DNA of 11,447 nt from an uncultured Planctomycetaceae bacterium. Lineage in GTDB: Bacteria > Planctomycetota > Planctomycetia > Planctomycetales > Planctomycetaceae. Shown here one piece after another: positions 1-6,675 of this stretch. The notes under the pieces were generated by a model. That model searched no databases, was not told where the DNA came from, and was given only the letters and a program-made list of their open reading frames with translations. The stretch lies in NCBI GenBank assembly GCA_903898975.1, contig CAIUHT010000979.1, positions 1-11,447 of the forward strand. The letters run 5' to 3'. Position 1 is the stretch's first letter; each line of letters opens with the position of its first letter. The translations under genes and the position numbers were made by a program.

Positions 1-1119
1 ATGACCAACCCCGCACGCGACAGCCACCCCGCCAACCGTGAGCCGCACAGCCCCCAGGCTGCGCCAGCAGCGAGCACCGCCCCAGCGGGTGCCTTCAGCG
101 GTCCGGCTGCCTCGCAGCCCAGCGCAGCGGCAACGCCCGTGGCTCAGCTGGTGGCCGAGCGTCGACCGCTGGGGACTTCGGGGATTATGGTCTCTCCGAT
201 TGCGATGGGGTGCTGGCCCATCTCGGGCATGACCACGCTGGGGGTGACGGAAGCCGAGGCGCTCGCCACGCTCGAGCAGGCGGTCGAGAGTGGCGTCAAC
301 TTCTTCGACACCGCGTACGCGTACGGACTGGCGGGGGAAAGTGAGCGATTGCTGGCCCGCGCGCTGTGGCACCGCCGCGACGAGCTTGTGCTGGCCACCA
401 AGGGCGGGTTGCATTTCGAGTCGGGGAAGCAGGTTCGCGACGGGTCTCCCGCCCGGCTCAGGCAGCAGTGCGAAGAGAGCCTCCGCCGGCTGGGGACCGA
501 CCATGTCGATCTGCTGTACCTGCATGCCCCCGACCCGCAGGTGCCGTTGGCCGAGTCGGCCGGGGCCCTGCGCGAGTTGCAACGGGCGGGCAAGACGCGG
601 GGGGTGGGGTTGTCGAACGCCACGGTCGCGCAACTGGCCGAGTTCCACTCCACCTGCCCCCTCGCCGCGTTCCAGCCCCACTACAACATGCTGCAGCGTG
701 AGATCGAGCAGGCGCAGTTGCCGTGGTGTCGCGAGCGGCAGATTGCTGTCGTCTGTTACTGGCCGCTGCTGAAAGGGCTGCTGGCCGGTCAACTGCCGCG
801 CGACATGATCTTCGACCCTCGCGATGGTCGCCAGAAATACCCGATGTTCCAGGGCGAAGAGTGGCAGCGGAACCAGGACCTGGTCGAGGAACTGCGGGCG
901 ATCGCGCACGAGGTGGGGCGCTCGACCGCGGAATTGGTGCTCAACTGGACCATCCATCAGCCCGGCCTGACCGCCGCCCTGTGCGGGGCCCGTCGGCCGG
1001 GGCAGATCGCCGAGAACGCCCGCGGCATGGGCTGGCGCCTCACTCCCGCCCAGTTCGCCCGCATCGACGCCGCCCTTGCCCGCCGAGGTCCCCCCATCTC
1101 CCGCGGCGCGGTCACCTGA
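1..1119 (+). CDS. Aldo/keto reductase family oxidoreductase
   Basis: This protein of up to 372 residues is a cytoplasmic NAD(P)H-dependent oxidoreductase of the aldo/keto reductase superfamily, a TIM-barrel fold. The family's catalytic tetrad is visible: Asp103 and Tyr108 in FFDTAYAYG, Lys134 in LATKGG, and His175 in LYLHAPD. The GVGLSN strand (201-206) and the later QPHYNM segment also fit the family. The substrate cannot be told from sequence. The first 50 or so residues are Ala/Pro/Ser-rich low complexity with no signal peptide, and the recognisable fold begins only near RRPLGTSGI (55-62). The ATG at base 1 may therefore be an over-extended start; in-frame GTG codons at 139 and 151 are alternatives. 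Because the window begins on this ATG, the upstream context is unseen. The family call is firm; the start is not. Confidence 0.9.
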   Translation: MTNPARDSHPANREPHSPQAAPAASTAPAGAFSGPAASQPSAAATPVAQLVAERRPLGTSGIMVSPIAMGCWPISGMTTLGVTEAEALATLEQAVESGVNFFDTAYAYGLAGESERLLARALWHRRDELVLATKGGLHFESGKQVRDGSPARLRQQCEESLRRLGTDHVDLLYLHAPDPQVPLAESAGALRELQRAGKTRGVGLSNATVAQLAEFHSTCPLAAFQPHYNMLQREIEQAQLPWCRERQIAVVCYWPLLKGLLAGQLPRDMIFDPRDGRQKYPMFQGEEWQRNQDLVEELRAIAHEVGRSTAELVLNWTIHQPGLTAALCGARRPGQIAENARGMGWRLTPAQFARIDAALARRGPPISRGAVT

Positions 1120-1145
1120 CCCCCCCCACCCACACCTCTCTCAGA

Positions 1146-1178
1146 CCCCCGACCCCCGAACCCCGAACCCCAAACCCC
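1146..1178. repeat. C-tract repeat, G-quadruplex-capable on the minus strand
   Basis: Five runs of four or five C (1146-1150, 1153-1157, 1161-1164, 1168-1171, 1175-1178) are separated by 2-3 bases of GA, GAA or AAA, giving a degenerate CCCCGAA heptamer. On the minus strand this reads as G4 runs with 2-3-base loops, the pattern of a canonical intramolecular quadruplex. It occupies most of the 149-bp spacer between the aldo/keto reductase and the rRNA methyltransferase gene. Whether it acts in termination, replication or nothing at all is unknown. Confidence 0.7.
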
Positions 1179-1268
1179 GACCAGCGCCGGTTTTTGCGCA
1201 GCGGGCTGCCCTGTCCCATTCCCGCGGCACTCTGTGCTCCGCACTGTGATTCCGAAAGAGTCTGCTTC

Positions 1269-2057
1269 ATGGTGGAACGCCGGCGACGTGGCAAGGGGCA
1301 GGGGAAACTGCTCGCTGGTCATCAGCAGAGCTGGCTTTGGGGCCGGCACCTGGTGTTTGAAACGCTGGGGCAGGGGAACTGGGTGATCGATCAGCTCTGG
1401 ATCGCCGACGACTGCCCCGCCGAGGACCTCGCCGGGCTCACGCCGTTGCTCGCCCAGCGGGGTCTTGAGCCACATGTCGCACCCCGGGCCCGGCTGACCG
1501 AACTCGCCAAGACGGCGGAACACCAGGGGCTGCTCGCCCGCATGGGGCCGTTTCCCTACGCCCAGCCCGCCGCGCTCCTTGCCACCGCCCCCCTCCCCAC
1601 CCTGTGGCTGCTCATCGATGGTGTGCAAGACCCGTTCAACCTGGGGTCGCTGCTCCGCTCGGCCGGGGCCCTCGGGGTCGCCGCCGTGGTTCTCGCCGGT
1701 CGGGGACAGGTGGGGGTCAACAGCCTGGTGGCGCGGGCGTCGGCGGGAGTCATCCACCGGCTTCCCATCGCGCGGGCCGACGATCTGGCGGGGTTCGCCC
1801 AGACGCTCGCCGGGCGGGGCGTGCAGGTGGTGGGTGCGGTGGCGCGGGCGACACTCGATCTCCGCGACTGCGATCTCACCCGTCCCACCGCGTTCGTGGT
1901 GGGGAACGAGTCGCGGGGGCTCTCGCCCGCAGTGCAGCAGGCCTGCCAGCAGTTGGCGGGCATCCCCCTGCAGGCCGAGGTCGATTCCCTCAACGTGGCG
2001 GCCGCCGGGGCGGTGCTGTTTTACGAAGCCCACCGCCAACGCACCCGCCCCACCTGA
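1269..2057 (+). CDS. rlmB: 23S rRNA 2'-O-ribose methyltransferase, RlmB/TrmH (SpoU) family
   Basis: This 262-residue cytoplasmic enzyme is a SAM-dependent ribose 2'-O-methyltransferase of the SpoU class. RlmB itself modifies a guanosine of the 23S rRNA peptidyl-transferase loop. The N-terminal substrate-binding domain runs over about 22-98 (WGRHLVFETL to GPFPYA). The trefoil-knot SPOUT domain follows with all three class motifs: motif 1 DPFNLGSLLRSAGALG (121-136, Asn124 and Arg130), motif 2 VVGNESRGL (210-218, Asn213 and Glu214), and motif 3 IPLQAEVDSLNVAAAGA (232-248, Ser240 and Asn242). Length matches the family. The ATG at 1269 is chosen because the domain begins just after it, a basic MVERRRRGKG head follows, and a purine-rich GAAAGAG lies at 1254-1260; the frame stays open far upstream without homology. 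RlmB and TrmH-like paralogues are hard to separate, so the exact rRNA site is inferred. Confidence 0.88.
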   Translation: MVERRRRGKGQGKLLAGHQQSWLWGRHLVFETLGQGNWVIDQLWIADDCPAEDLAGLTPLLAQRGLEPHVAPRARLTELAKTAEHQGLLARMGPFPYAQPAALLATAPLPTLWLLIDGVQDPFNLGSLLRSAGALGVAAVVLAGRGQVGVNSLVARASAGVIHRLPIARADDLAGFAQTLAGRGVQVVGAVARATLDLRDCDLTRPTAFVVGNESRGLSPAVQQACQQLAGIPLQAEVDSLNVAAAGAVLFYEAHRQRTRPT

Positions 2058-2064
2058 GCCCCCC

Positions 2065-2083
2065 CCGGGCCAATTGTGCCCGG
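2065..2083. terminator. Weak hairpin in the convergent rlmB/SDR spacer
   Basis: CCGGGC (2065-2070) pairs perfectly with GCCCGG (2078-2083) around a 7-base CAATTGT loop, 8 bases after the rlmB-like stop codon. It sits between two convergent genes, where a bidirectional terminator is expected. There is no T-tract on either side, so termination is only a guess. Confidence 0.3.
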
Positions 2084-2128
2084 CCCCGCTGCGCTCCTCC
2101 GCCGACATGCGGGACGTTGCCTCGCCGG

Positions 2129-2887
<759 letters not shown>

Positions 2888-3186
2888 GCACGCAACCTCC
2901 ACAAGAGTGAGACAGCACAGCGCGGTCCGTGCCGCGGCGGGAGTGGCGATGTTAGGCAACCGGGCGGTCAACGCCTACTCGCGCCCCCGGCGGGGTCTGC
3001 CCGGCCAATCATCGGCGACGCGTGTCTGCATTGCACGAGCGCACAGGCCGGTCTCGGCGCGCCGGGCGCTTGAGGTGAGGGGGATCAGGGCAGGGGCCTG
3101 TGGGGCGTTGCAGTGGGGCGATCGAGGGGGTAACGTCAACCGGGGGGAGCGGTGGGGTACGAGTGGTCTTGGTGCGACGAGATTGC
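2888..3186. other. Divergent spacer between the SDR and the membrane protein
   Basis: This stretch of about 300 bases lies between two divergently transcribed genes and should hold promoters for both. No strong one was found. The best plus-strand candidate is TTGCAG (3108-3113), 17 bases, then TAACGT (3131-3136), matching only 3 of 6 positions in each box. I see no convincing gene or repeat. Confidence 0.5.
2896..2900 (-). promoter_or_regulatory. Shine-Dalgarno sequence fixing the SDR start
   Basis: On the minus strand GGAGG is followed by 8 bases and then the ATG at 2887. It decides the SDR start in favour of this ATG over the TTG at 2971. Confidence 0.75.
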
Positions 3187-3681
3187 ATGGACGGGAACGC
3201 GGAGGCGGATCGGGCACAGCGCGCGGGAGGGCGTCGGTTGCTCCTGGCGTTTTTGATTGCGCCGCTGGTGCCGCCTGTGGTTGCGGCGGTCCTGGTCTTT
3301 GCGGGGGGGATGCTGTTCAGCGACCCCAAGGACACCGGGACCCCGGTGGGGATCGTTCTGCTGCCGGTGCTGCTGCTGACTGTCGGGGGGGTGATCTCGT
3401 ACCTGGTAGCGGGCCTGGTGTGGTGGCCCGTGGTGTGGCTGCTGAGGGAGCGTGGGGCGTTTCACTGGCGGGCGCTGCAGTTCGCCGGGTTTTTGATGGC
3501 GTGTGGGCTGACGGCTCTGCTGTCGCTGGTGATCTATGCGATCACGGCACCACCTCGGCCGCCGGTGCGTCAGTTGCTGGTCCCCTCCCTGTGGGAGGCG
3601 GGGCTGATCATCACCTGCACGATGGTGGCGGTGCAGGTGTTCTGGTGGATTGCGCGCGAGCCCCCTTCGGCCCACGAGTGA
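3187..3681 (+). CDS. Hypothetical integral membrane protein, four predicted helices
   Basis: This 164-residue protein was not recognised. A short charged N-terminus (1-17, containing ADRAQRAGGRR) precedes four hydrophobic segments near 18-44, 55-85, 95-119 and 134-156. A polar loop with SDPKDTGTP (45-53) lies between the first two, a Pro-rich APPRPP stretch before the last, and a short charged tail ends the protein. This predicts a four-helix inner-membrane protein with both ends probably cytoplasmic. No catalytic or transport motif is visible. The ATG at 3187 is chosen because hydrophobicity begins soon after it; the frame is open upstream from a GTG at 3100, but that stretch is Gly/Val-rich and gene-like only weakly. 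No good ribosome-binding site is seen. It has no close downstream partner. Confidence 0.65.
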   Translation: MDGNAEADRAQRAGGRRLLLAFLIAPLVPPVVAAVLVFAGGMLFSDPKDTGTPVGIVLLPVLLLTVGGVISYLVAGLVWWPVVWLLRERGAFHWRALQFAGFLMACGLTALLSLVIYAITAPPRPPVRQLLVPSLWEAGLIITCTMVAVQVFWWIAREPPSAHE

Positions 3682-4256
3682 GCAGCCATCGCCTTCAGGA
3701 GTCCGGAGAGCCGGGCAGTGGCCTGAGCCAACCCCCTGCGGTACTCGCGAGCCCCGGCCCTGGCCTTCCGTTTCAGGTCGATGCTTGAACGTCTGCGGCC
3801 CGACGAGGAAACCCCGTTGGGGGCACCGGCGGACCGGGGCGGGGCCGGTTCTGCGCTCTCGGCAAGCACCCCCAGGGTGAGTGATTGGCCTACCCCCAGC
3901 GCAGGTGGGCCGGACCAGGAGTGGAGGGCCGGCACCGGGCCTGATCGCGGCGTTCAGCCATCAAGGCCGCTGATTCTTGGAAATTCGAAAAAATTTTGGG
4001 GCGGATGTCACTTTTGGGCAACGGTTCGCGATAGAGGGGTATGCGGCCATCGGGATGGCCGAATTCACGGTCTCGGTCCGTACCGGCAAGCGGCAATTTT
4101 GCTCTGTGTGTCACCTTGGAGTATCCATCTGTTTCCTGTTGGTCCTGATGGAAACGGCGTGGGCGCTGTTCGCGGGGGGAGGCTGGCACAGGGGAGTAAC
4201 CAACGGTCGGTGGTGTCCGAGACAGTCCGCGATGGGACGCCGTTTCTCTCTGCTCC
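3682..4256. other. 575-bp spacer without a convincing gene
   Basis: No reading frame here carries a recognisable domain. The candidates (a minus-strand frame at 3570-3935 and a TTG-started plus frame from 3977) overlap better genes and look like GC-rich chance frames. The first 290 bases are GC-rich. A sharp AT-rich island lies at 3972-3997, followed by an 8-bp palindrome at 4044-4061. A weak promoter-like pair, TTGCTC (4099-4104), 17 bases, TATCCA (4122-4127), could serve the lipoprotein gene. A decayed small gene between 4050 and 4200 cannot be excluded. Confidence 0.5.
4044..4061. repeat. 8-bp perfect inverted repeat
   Basis: CGGCCATC (4044-4051) and GATGGCCG (4054-4061) are perfect reverse complements separated by GG. 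It lies about 200 bases upstream of the lipoprotein start. It could be a protein-binding palindrome or a small hairpin; no T-tract follows, so it is not an obvious terminator. Confidence 0.45.
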
Positions 4257-5525
4257 ATGAGTTTGAAGATGGCAATGAAGCACTGTGTTGTTTGGCTGTT
4301 CTGTTTGGGGGTCGTGTCTCTGTCGGCATGCCAAAAGCAGCCGGCGGGTGCACCGGGAGGCTCCACCGAAGTCTCCGCCGGTGGCAAGTCGACGGGGGGA
4401 CCGGTGGGCGTGAAAACTGGAATGCCAACGGGAGCACCTGGAGGAGGGGGGGCGGCCACGGGTGGTCAGCCGCAGTCACTCACGGGGTCAATCAAGGGGC
4501 GTCCGTTTCAGCCCGACACCACTCGTATCAGCCACGACAAGGGCAGACTCAAAGTCGTGTTCGCCACGTTCCGCGAGGAGGAGACCCTTTTCCCTGAGTC
4601 GGCAATCACGGTGGACATCCCGCTTCAGAGCACAGCTTGGGAGGGGGCGACCCTGGAATTGGGCAAGAACCACCCGGGCAGCCCGATGCTGGAATTGACC
4701 ACTCCCAAGCCCGGGAGTTCCTTTGGGGACAAGAAATTCGTCCGCGGCGATTCCTATTCGCTCCGCCTGGCGTTCAATCAACGCCAGGGCACGCAGGTGT
4801 CGGGTACGGTCGAACTTCAGGTGACCGACCCACCGGGGACATCGCTGGTGGGAAATTTCCTGGGGGGCTTTCAGCCCTCCCCACGTGAGCCCCCGACGGC
4901 AGCGGATCGCCCCTACGTGACCGGATTATGCCAAGTGCCCAAGGACGGGAACGAAGTAACGGTCACCGCCGAACTCTACGGAATGGGACCGCTTCTCAAG
5001 GTTCACAAATCGGTGACCGTCATTTTCGAGCAAGGAGTTTACAAGGGAACGTTCTGGCCCGGCGCGCCGCCCCATCTGACATCAATCTGGTTAGATCCGG
5101 AGAAGCAGATCCGGTACAAGCACATGTCGCTGGTGCCAGGCGAGTACCTCGTGGTGCTGAAGTTGGGCCACGTCTGGGGGGCCTGGCAGAAGGTCACCGT
5201 CGAGGCTGGCAGCGAGTTGCAACTGGATCTCTCGATGGAGGCCACGTCGGTCGGCAAATTGACATTCAACTTGCCCGAGGACCAACAAGGTTCGAGGTCG
5301 CTATTTGGCGCACAGCTGCCGAGTGTGATCCCGCTCGAGCTGGGATTCACCGACCAACTCGACACCTTCGACTTCACCGTGTACGGCGAACACGACTCCG
5401 CCAAGCCACTCACAATCCCCGCAGTCAAGGCCGGGCGATACCTCGTCCGCTGGCGGAAGTGTGAGGCCGAGGTTGAGGTCAAACCCGGGGAAGAAACCAC
5501 CGTCACGCTGATGCCCACGCCGTGA
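4257..5525 (+). CDS. Predicted lipoprotein with transthyretin-like beta modules
   Basis: This 422-residue exported protein has no recognised function. The N-terminus is a lipoprotein signal peptide: positive start, hydrophobic core VVWLFCLGVVSL, lipobox LSAC with lipidation at Cys25. Residues 26-74 are a Gly/Pro/Ala/Thr-rich linker, as expected for surface display. Residues 76-207 form a beta-rich domain of their own (GSIKGRPFQPD onward). Residues 218-345 and 350-422 look like Ig/transthyretin-like modules: PGEYLVVLKLGHVW (295-308) and AGRYLVRW (392-399) share a G-x-Y-L-V pattern followed by a V-x-V strand and a Glu/Gly turn. The C-terminal two modules are paralogous to the protein encoded at 5695, and the last 31 residues are identical. 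In-frame ATGs at 4269 and 4275 are plausible starts; the last gives the most typical signal peptide. No strong ribosome-binding site is seen at any of them. Confidence 0.85.
   Translation: MSLKMAMKHCVVWLFCLGVVSLSACQKQPAGAPGGSTEVSAGGKSTGGPVGVKTGMPTGAPGGGGAATGGQPQSLTGSIKGRPFQPDTTRISHDKGRLKVVFATFREEETLFPESAITVDIPLQSTAWEGATLELGKNHPGSPMLELTTPKPGSSFGDKKFVRGDSYSLRLAFNQRQGTQVSGTVELQVTDPPGTSLVGNFLGGFQPSPREPPTAADRPYVTGLCQVPKDGNEVTVTAELYGMGPLLKVHKSVTVIFEQGVYKGTFWPGAPPHLTSIWLDPEKQIRYKHMSLVPGEYLVVLKLGHVWGAWQKVTVEAGSELQLDLSMEATSVGKLTFNLPEDQQGSRSLFGAQLPSVIPLELGFTDQLDTFDFTVYGEHDSAKPLTIPAVKAGRYLVRWRKCEAEVEVKPGEETTVTLMPTP
5430..5525 (+). repeat. 96-bp perfect direct repeat, copy 1
   Basis: These 96 bases are identical to 6376-6471. 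Both copies begin in the same codon phase, encode 31 residues (AGRYLVRW to MPTP) plus the TGA stop, and end exactly at the stop; the next base differs. The flanking bases before each copy also differ. Confidence 0.97.
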
Positions 5526-5550
5526 GGAGTCCCCGTCCTCTGACGTGTGA

Positions 5551-5618
5551 AATGCCATGCCTGGCGGTGAGCCGCGGCATTGCCTGGCAACCGCCACGGT
5601 CAGGGCATTCCGCGGCTC
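5551..5618. promoter_or_regulatory. Inverted-repeat-rich spacer with two competing folds
   Basis: In the 169-bp spacer between the paralogues, two incompatible structures can be drawn. Fold A: AATGCC (5551-5556) with GGCATT (5604-5609), enclosing TGGCGGT (5562-5568) with ACCGCCA (5590-5596). Fold B: GAGCCGCGG (5569-5577) with CCGCGGCTC (5610-5618), enclosing a small TTGCC/GGCAA hairpin (5580-5590). The octamer TGCCTGGC also occurs twice (5558-5565 and 5581-5588). This could be a transcript-processing, attenuation or termination element; no T-tract follows. The pairings are seen directly; any function is inferred. Confidence 0.4.
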
Positions 5619-5694
5619 GAACGGGATTTGATCGGCAGGTTTTCTCCAATCCGCCCGGTTTCCACCGGCAGTTCGCTTCCTGGAGCCTGATTCC

Positions 5695-6471
5695 ATGCGA
5701 TGGCGCAAGTGGGTTACTTATCTGATGTTGGTTGCGTTCCTCGCGCTTGCGGTCGGGATCCTGTTCAGGCCCGATCTAACCATCCGGCCTTGGTTCCCGC
5801 GTTACCAAATCATGGTAAACCCCGACGCCTCGCCATCTGTCACTGGCGAGGTTTTCATCAAGAGCTGTCCGGGCAACCTCGTTGTGACCGCCGCTGTCTA
5901 TCAACTCGGCGCCGGCGGACTGAAAACCGGCCATTCAGTTCAGCGGCGAGTGAATCAGAACGGTCGAAGTTTTCGAATGACGGGGATGGGTCTGATAAGT
6001 CGAGACCGACCGATGATTGTGAGTTCGAGTTTGGGGAGTGACCAATTTGGTGGCGTGTATTATTCGCACGAAGACTTGCCACCGGGCGAGCATGTCGTGG
6101 TGGTCAAACTGGGAGACGTCTGGGCGACGTGGAAACAGGTCAAGCTCGAGCCCGACAGTAAGTTGACACTCGACTTGTCGGTTGACGCCGGTGAGTGCGG
6201 GGCGCTGAGCATCAAATTGCCAACCCCGCTGAACGTGGCCGCAACGCAGAATGATTCCGATTCTCTCACCATAACCCCGGTCGAACTTGGCCTTGAGCCG
6301 CCCCCCAGCCCGAAGGCCTTCGAGTGTCGGGTCGATGACCCAAAGTCAGGCAAAGCCAGCCTGAAGCATGTCATCGCCGGGCGATACCTCGTCCGCTGGC
6401 GGAAGTGTGAGGCCGAGGTTGAGGTCAAACCCGGGGAAGAAACCACCGTCACGCTGATGCCCACGCCGTGA
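5695..6471 (+). CDS. Membrane-anchored paralogue of the lipoprotein at 4257
   Basis: This 258-residue protein of unknown function begins MRWRKWVTYL and has one hydrophobic segment (about 8-24) with no signal-peptidase or lipobox site. It is probably a signal-anchored protein with its body outside the cytoplasmic membrane. Residues 48-258 align with about 218-422 of the upstream lipoprotein: PGEHVVVVKLGDVWATW (130-146) matches PGEYLVVLKLGHVWGAW, LTLDLSVD matches LQLDLSME, and residues 228-258 are identical. It lacks the lipoprotein's extra N-terminal domain and Gly/Pro linker. The start is supported by GGAG (5682-5685), 9 bases before the ATG. The same strand and the 169-bp spacer suggest co-expression. 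Codon use looks less GC-biased than in neighbouring enzymes. The modules recall carboxypeptidase-regulatory or transthyretin-like folds, but this is inferred from pattern only. Confidence 0.85.
   Translation: MRWRKWVTYLMLVAFLALAVGILFRPDLTIRPWFPRYQIMVNPDASPSVTGEVFIKSCPGNLVVTAAVYQLGAGGLKTGHSVQRRVNQNGRSFRMTGMGLISRDRPMIVSSSLGSDQFGGVYYSHEDLPPGEHVVVVKLGDVWATWKQVKLEPDSKLTLDLSVDAGECGALSIKLPTPLNVAATQNDSDSLTITPVELGLEPPPSPKAFECRVDDPKSGKASLKHVIAGRYLVRWRKCEAEVEVKPGEETTVTLMPTP
6376..6471 (+). repeat. 96-bp perfect direct repeat, copy 2
   Basis: This is the second copy of the sequence at 5430-5525, at an offset of 946 bases. The same 946-base offset holds for the homologous PGE[YH] motif further upstream (5139 and 6085), so the two genes align in this part with no net gap. 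Confidence 0.97.
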
Positions 6472-6525
6472 TCCGCCAACAGGTCGCCGCTCCCTGCTCC
6501 CAAACTTGTTGACCTCAACAGTCGA

Positions 6526-6566
6526 ACCGGCAGGCCACTCGAACAGTGGCCCGCCGGTCTGCTTTT
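6526..6566 (+). terminator. Strong intrinsic-type hairpin after the paralogue pair
   Basis: ACCGGC (6526-6531) pairs with GCCGGT (6553-6558), and GGCCACT (6533-6539) with AGTGGCC (6545-6551), giving 13 base pairs broken by one A/C mismatch, around a CGAAC loop. CTGCTTTT follows (6559-6566). It begins 54 bases after the stop of the gene at 5695. The T-run is short, and on the minus strand there is none, so it serves the plus strand better than the convergent gene at 6676. Confidence 0.6.
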
Positions 6567-6675
6567 GGGGGGTGGCCATGCTCGCAACCAGGCCCGCCCT
6601 GGCCCGCCAGTCCGTGGCATCCGCGATGGCGTCGTCACCCGCCTGCGGCGGCCTCTCCCGCCGCAATGCCCGCGC

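Noticed and set aside
1146..1178. CRISPR-like or satellite array
   Set aside because: The units are only 7 bases with no spacers, so this is a microsatellite/G4-type tract, not a CRISPR array.
957..2108. 383-codon minus-strand frame across the aldo/keto reductase end and the rRNA methyltransferase
   Set aside because: It is antisense to two genes with clear catalytic motifs, rich in Gly/Pro/Arg/His, and has no domain; a typical shadow of GC-rich coding sequence.
3108..3136. Promoter for the four-helix membrane protein
   Set aside because: Each box matches only 3 of 6 consensus positions, which is expected often by chance; noted in the spacer entry but not called as a promoter.
3570..3935. 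121-codon minus-strand frame in the spacer after the membrane protein
   Set aside because: It overlaps the 3' end of the membrane protein gene, has no recognisable domain and no ribosome-binding site of note.
3977..4597. 206-codon plus-strand frame reading through the spacer into the lipoprotein gene
   Set aside because: It starts at TTG, overlaps the lipoprotein gene in another frame for more than half its length and shows no motif. A decayed fragment between 4050 and 4200 stays possible but unsupported.
5430..6471. Insertion sequence or transposon explaining the 96-bp repeats
   Set aside because: The repeats are coding, end at stop codons, have no terminal inverted repeats or target-site duplication visible, and no transposase lies between them.
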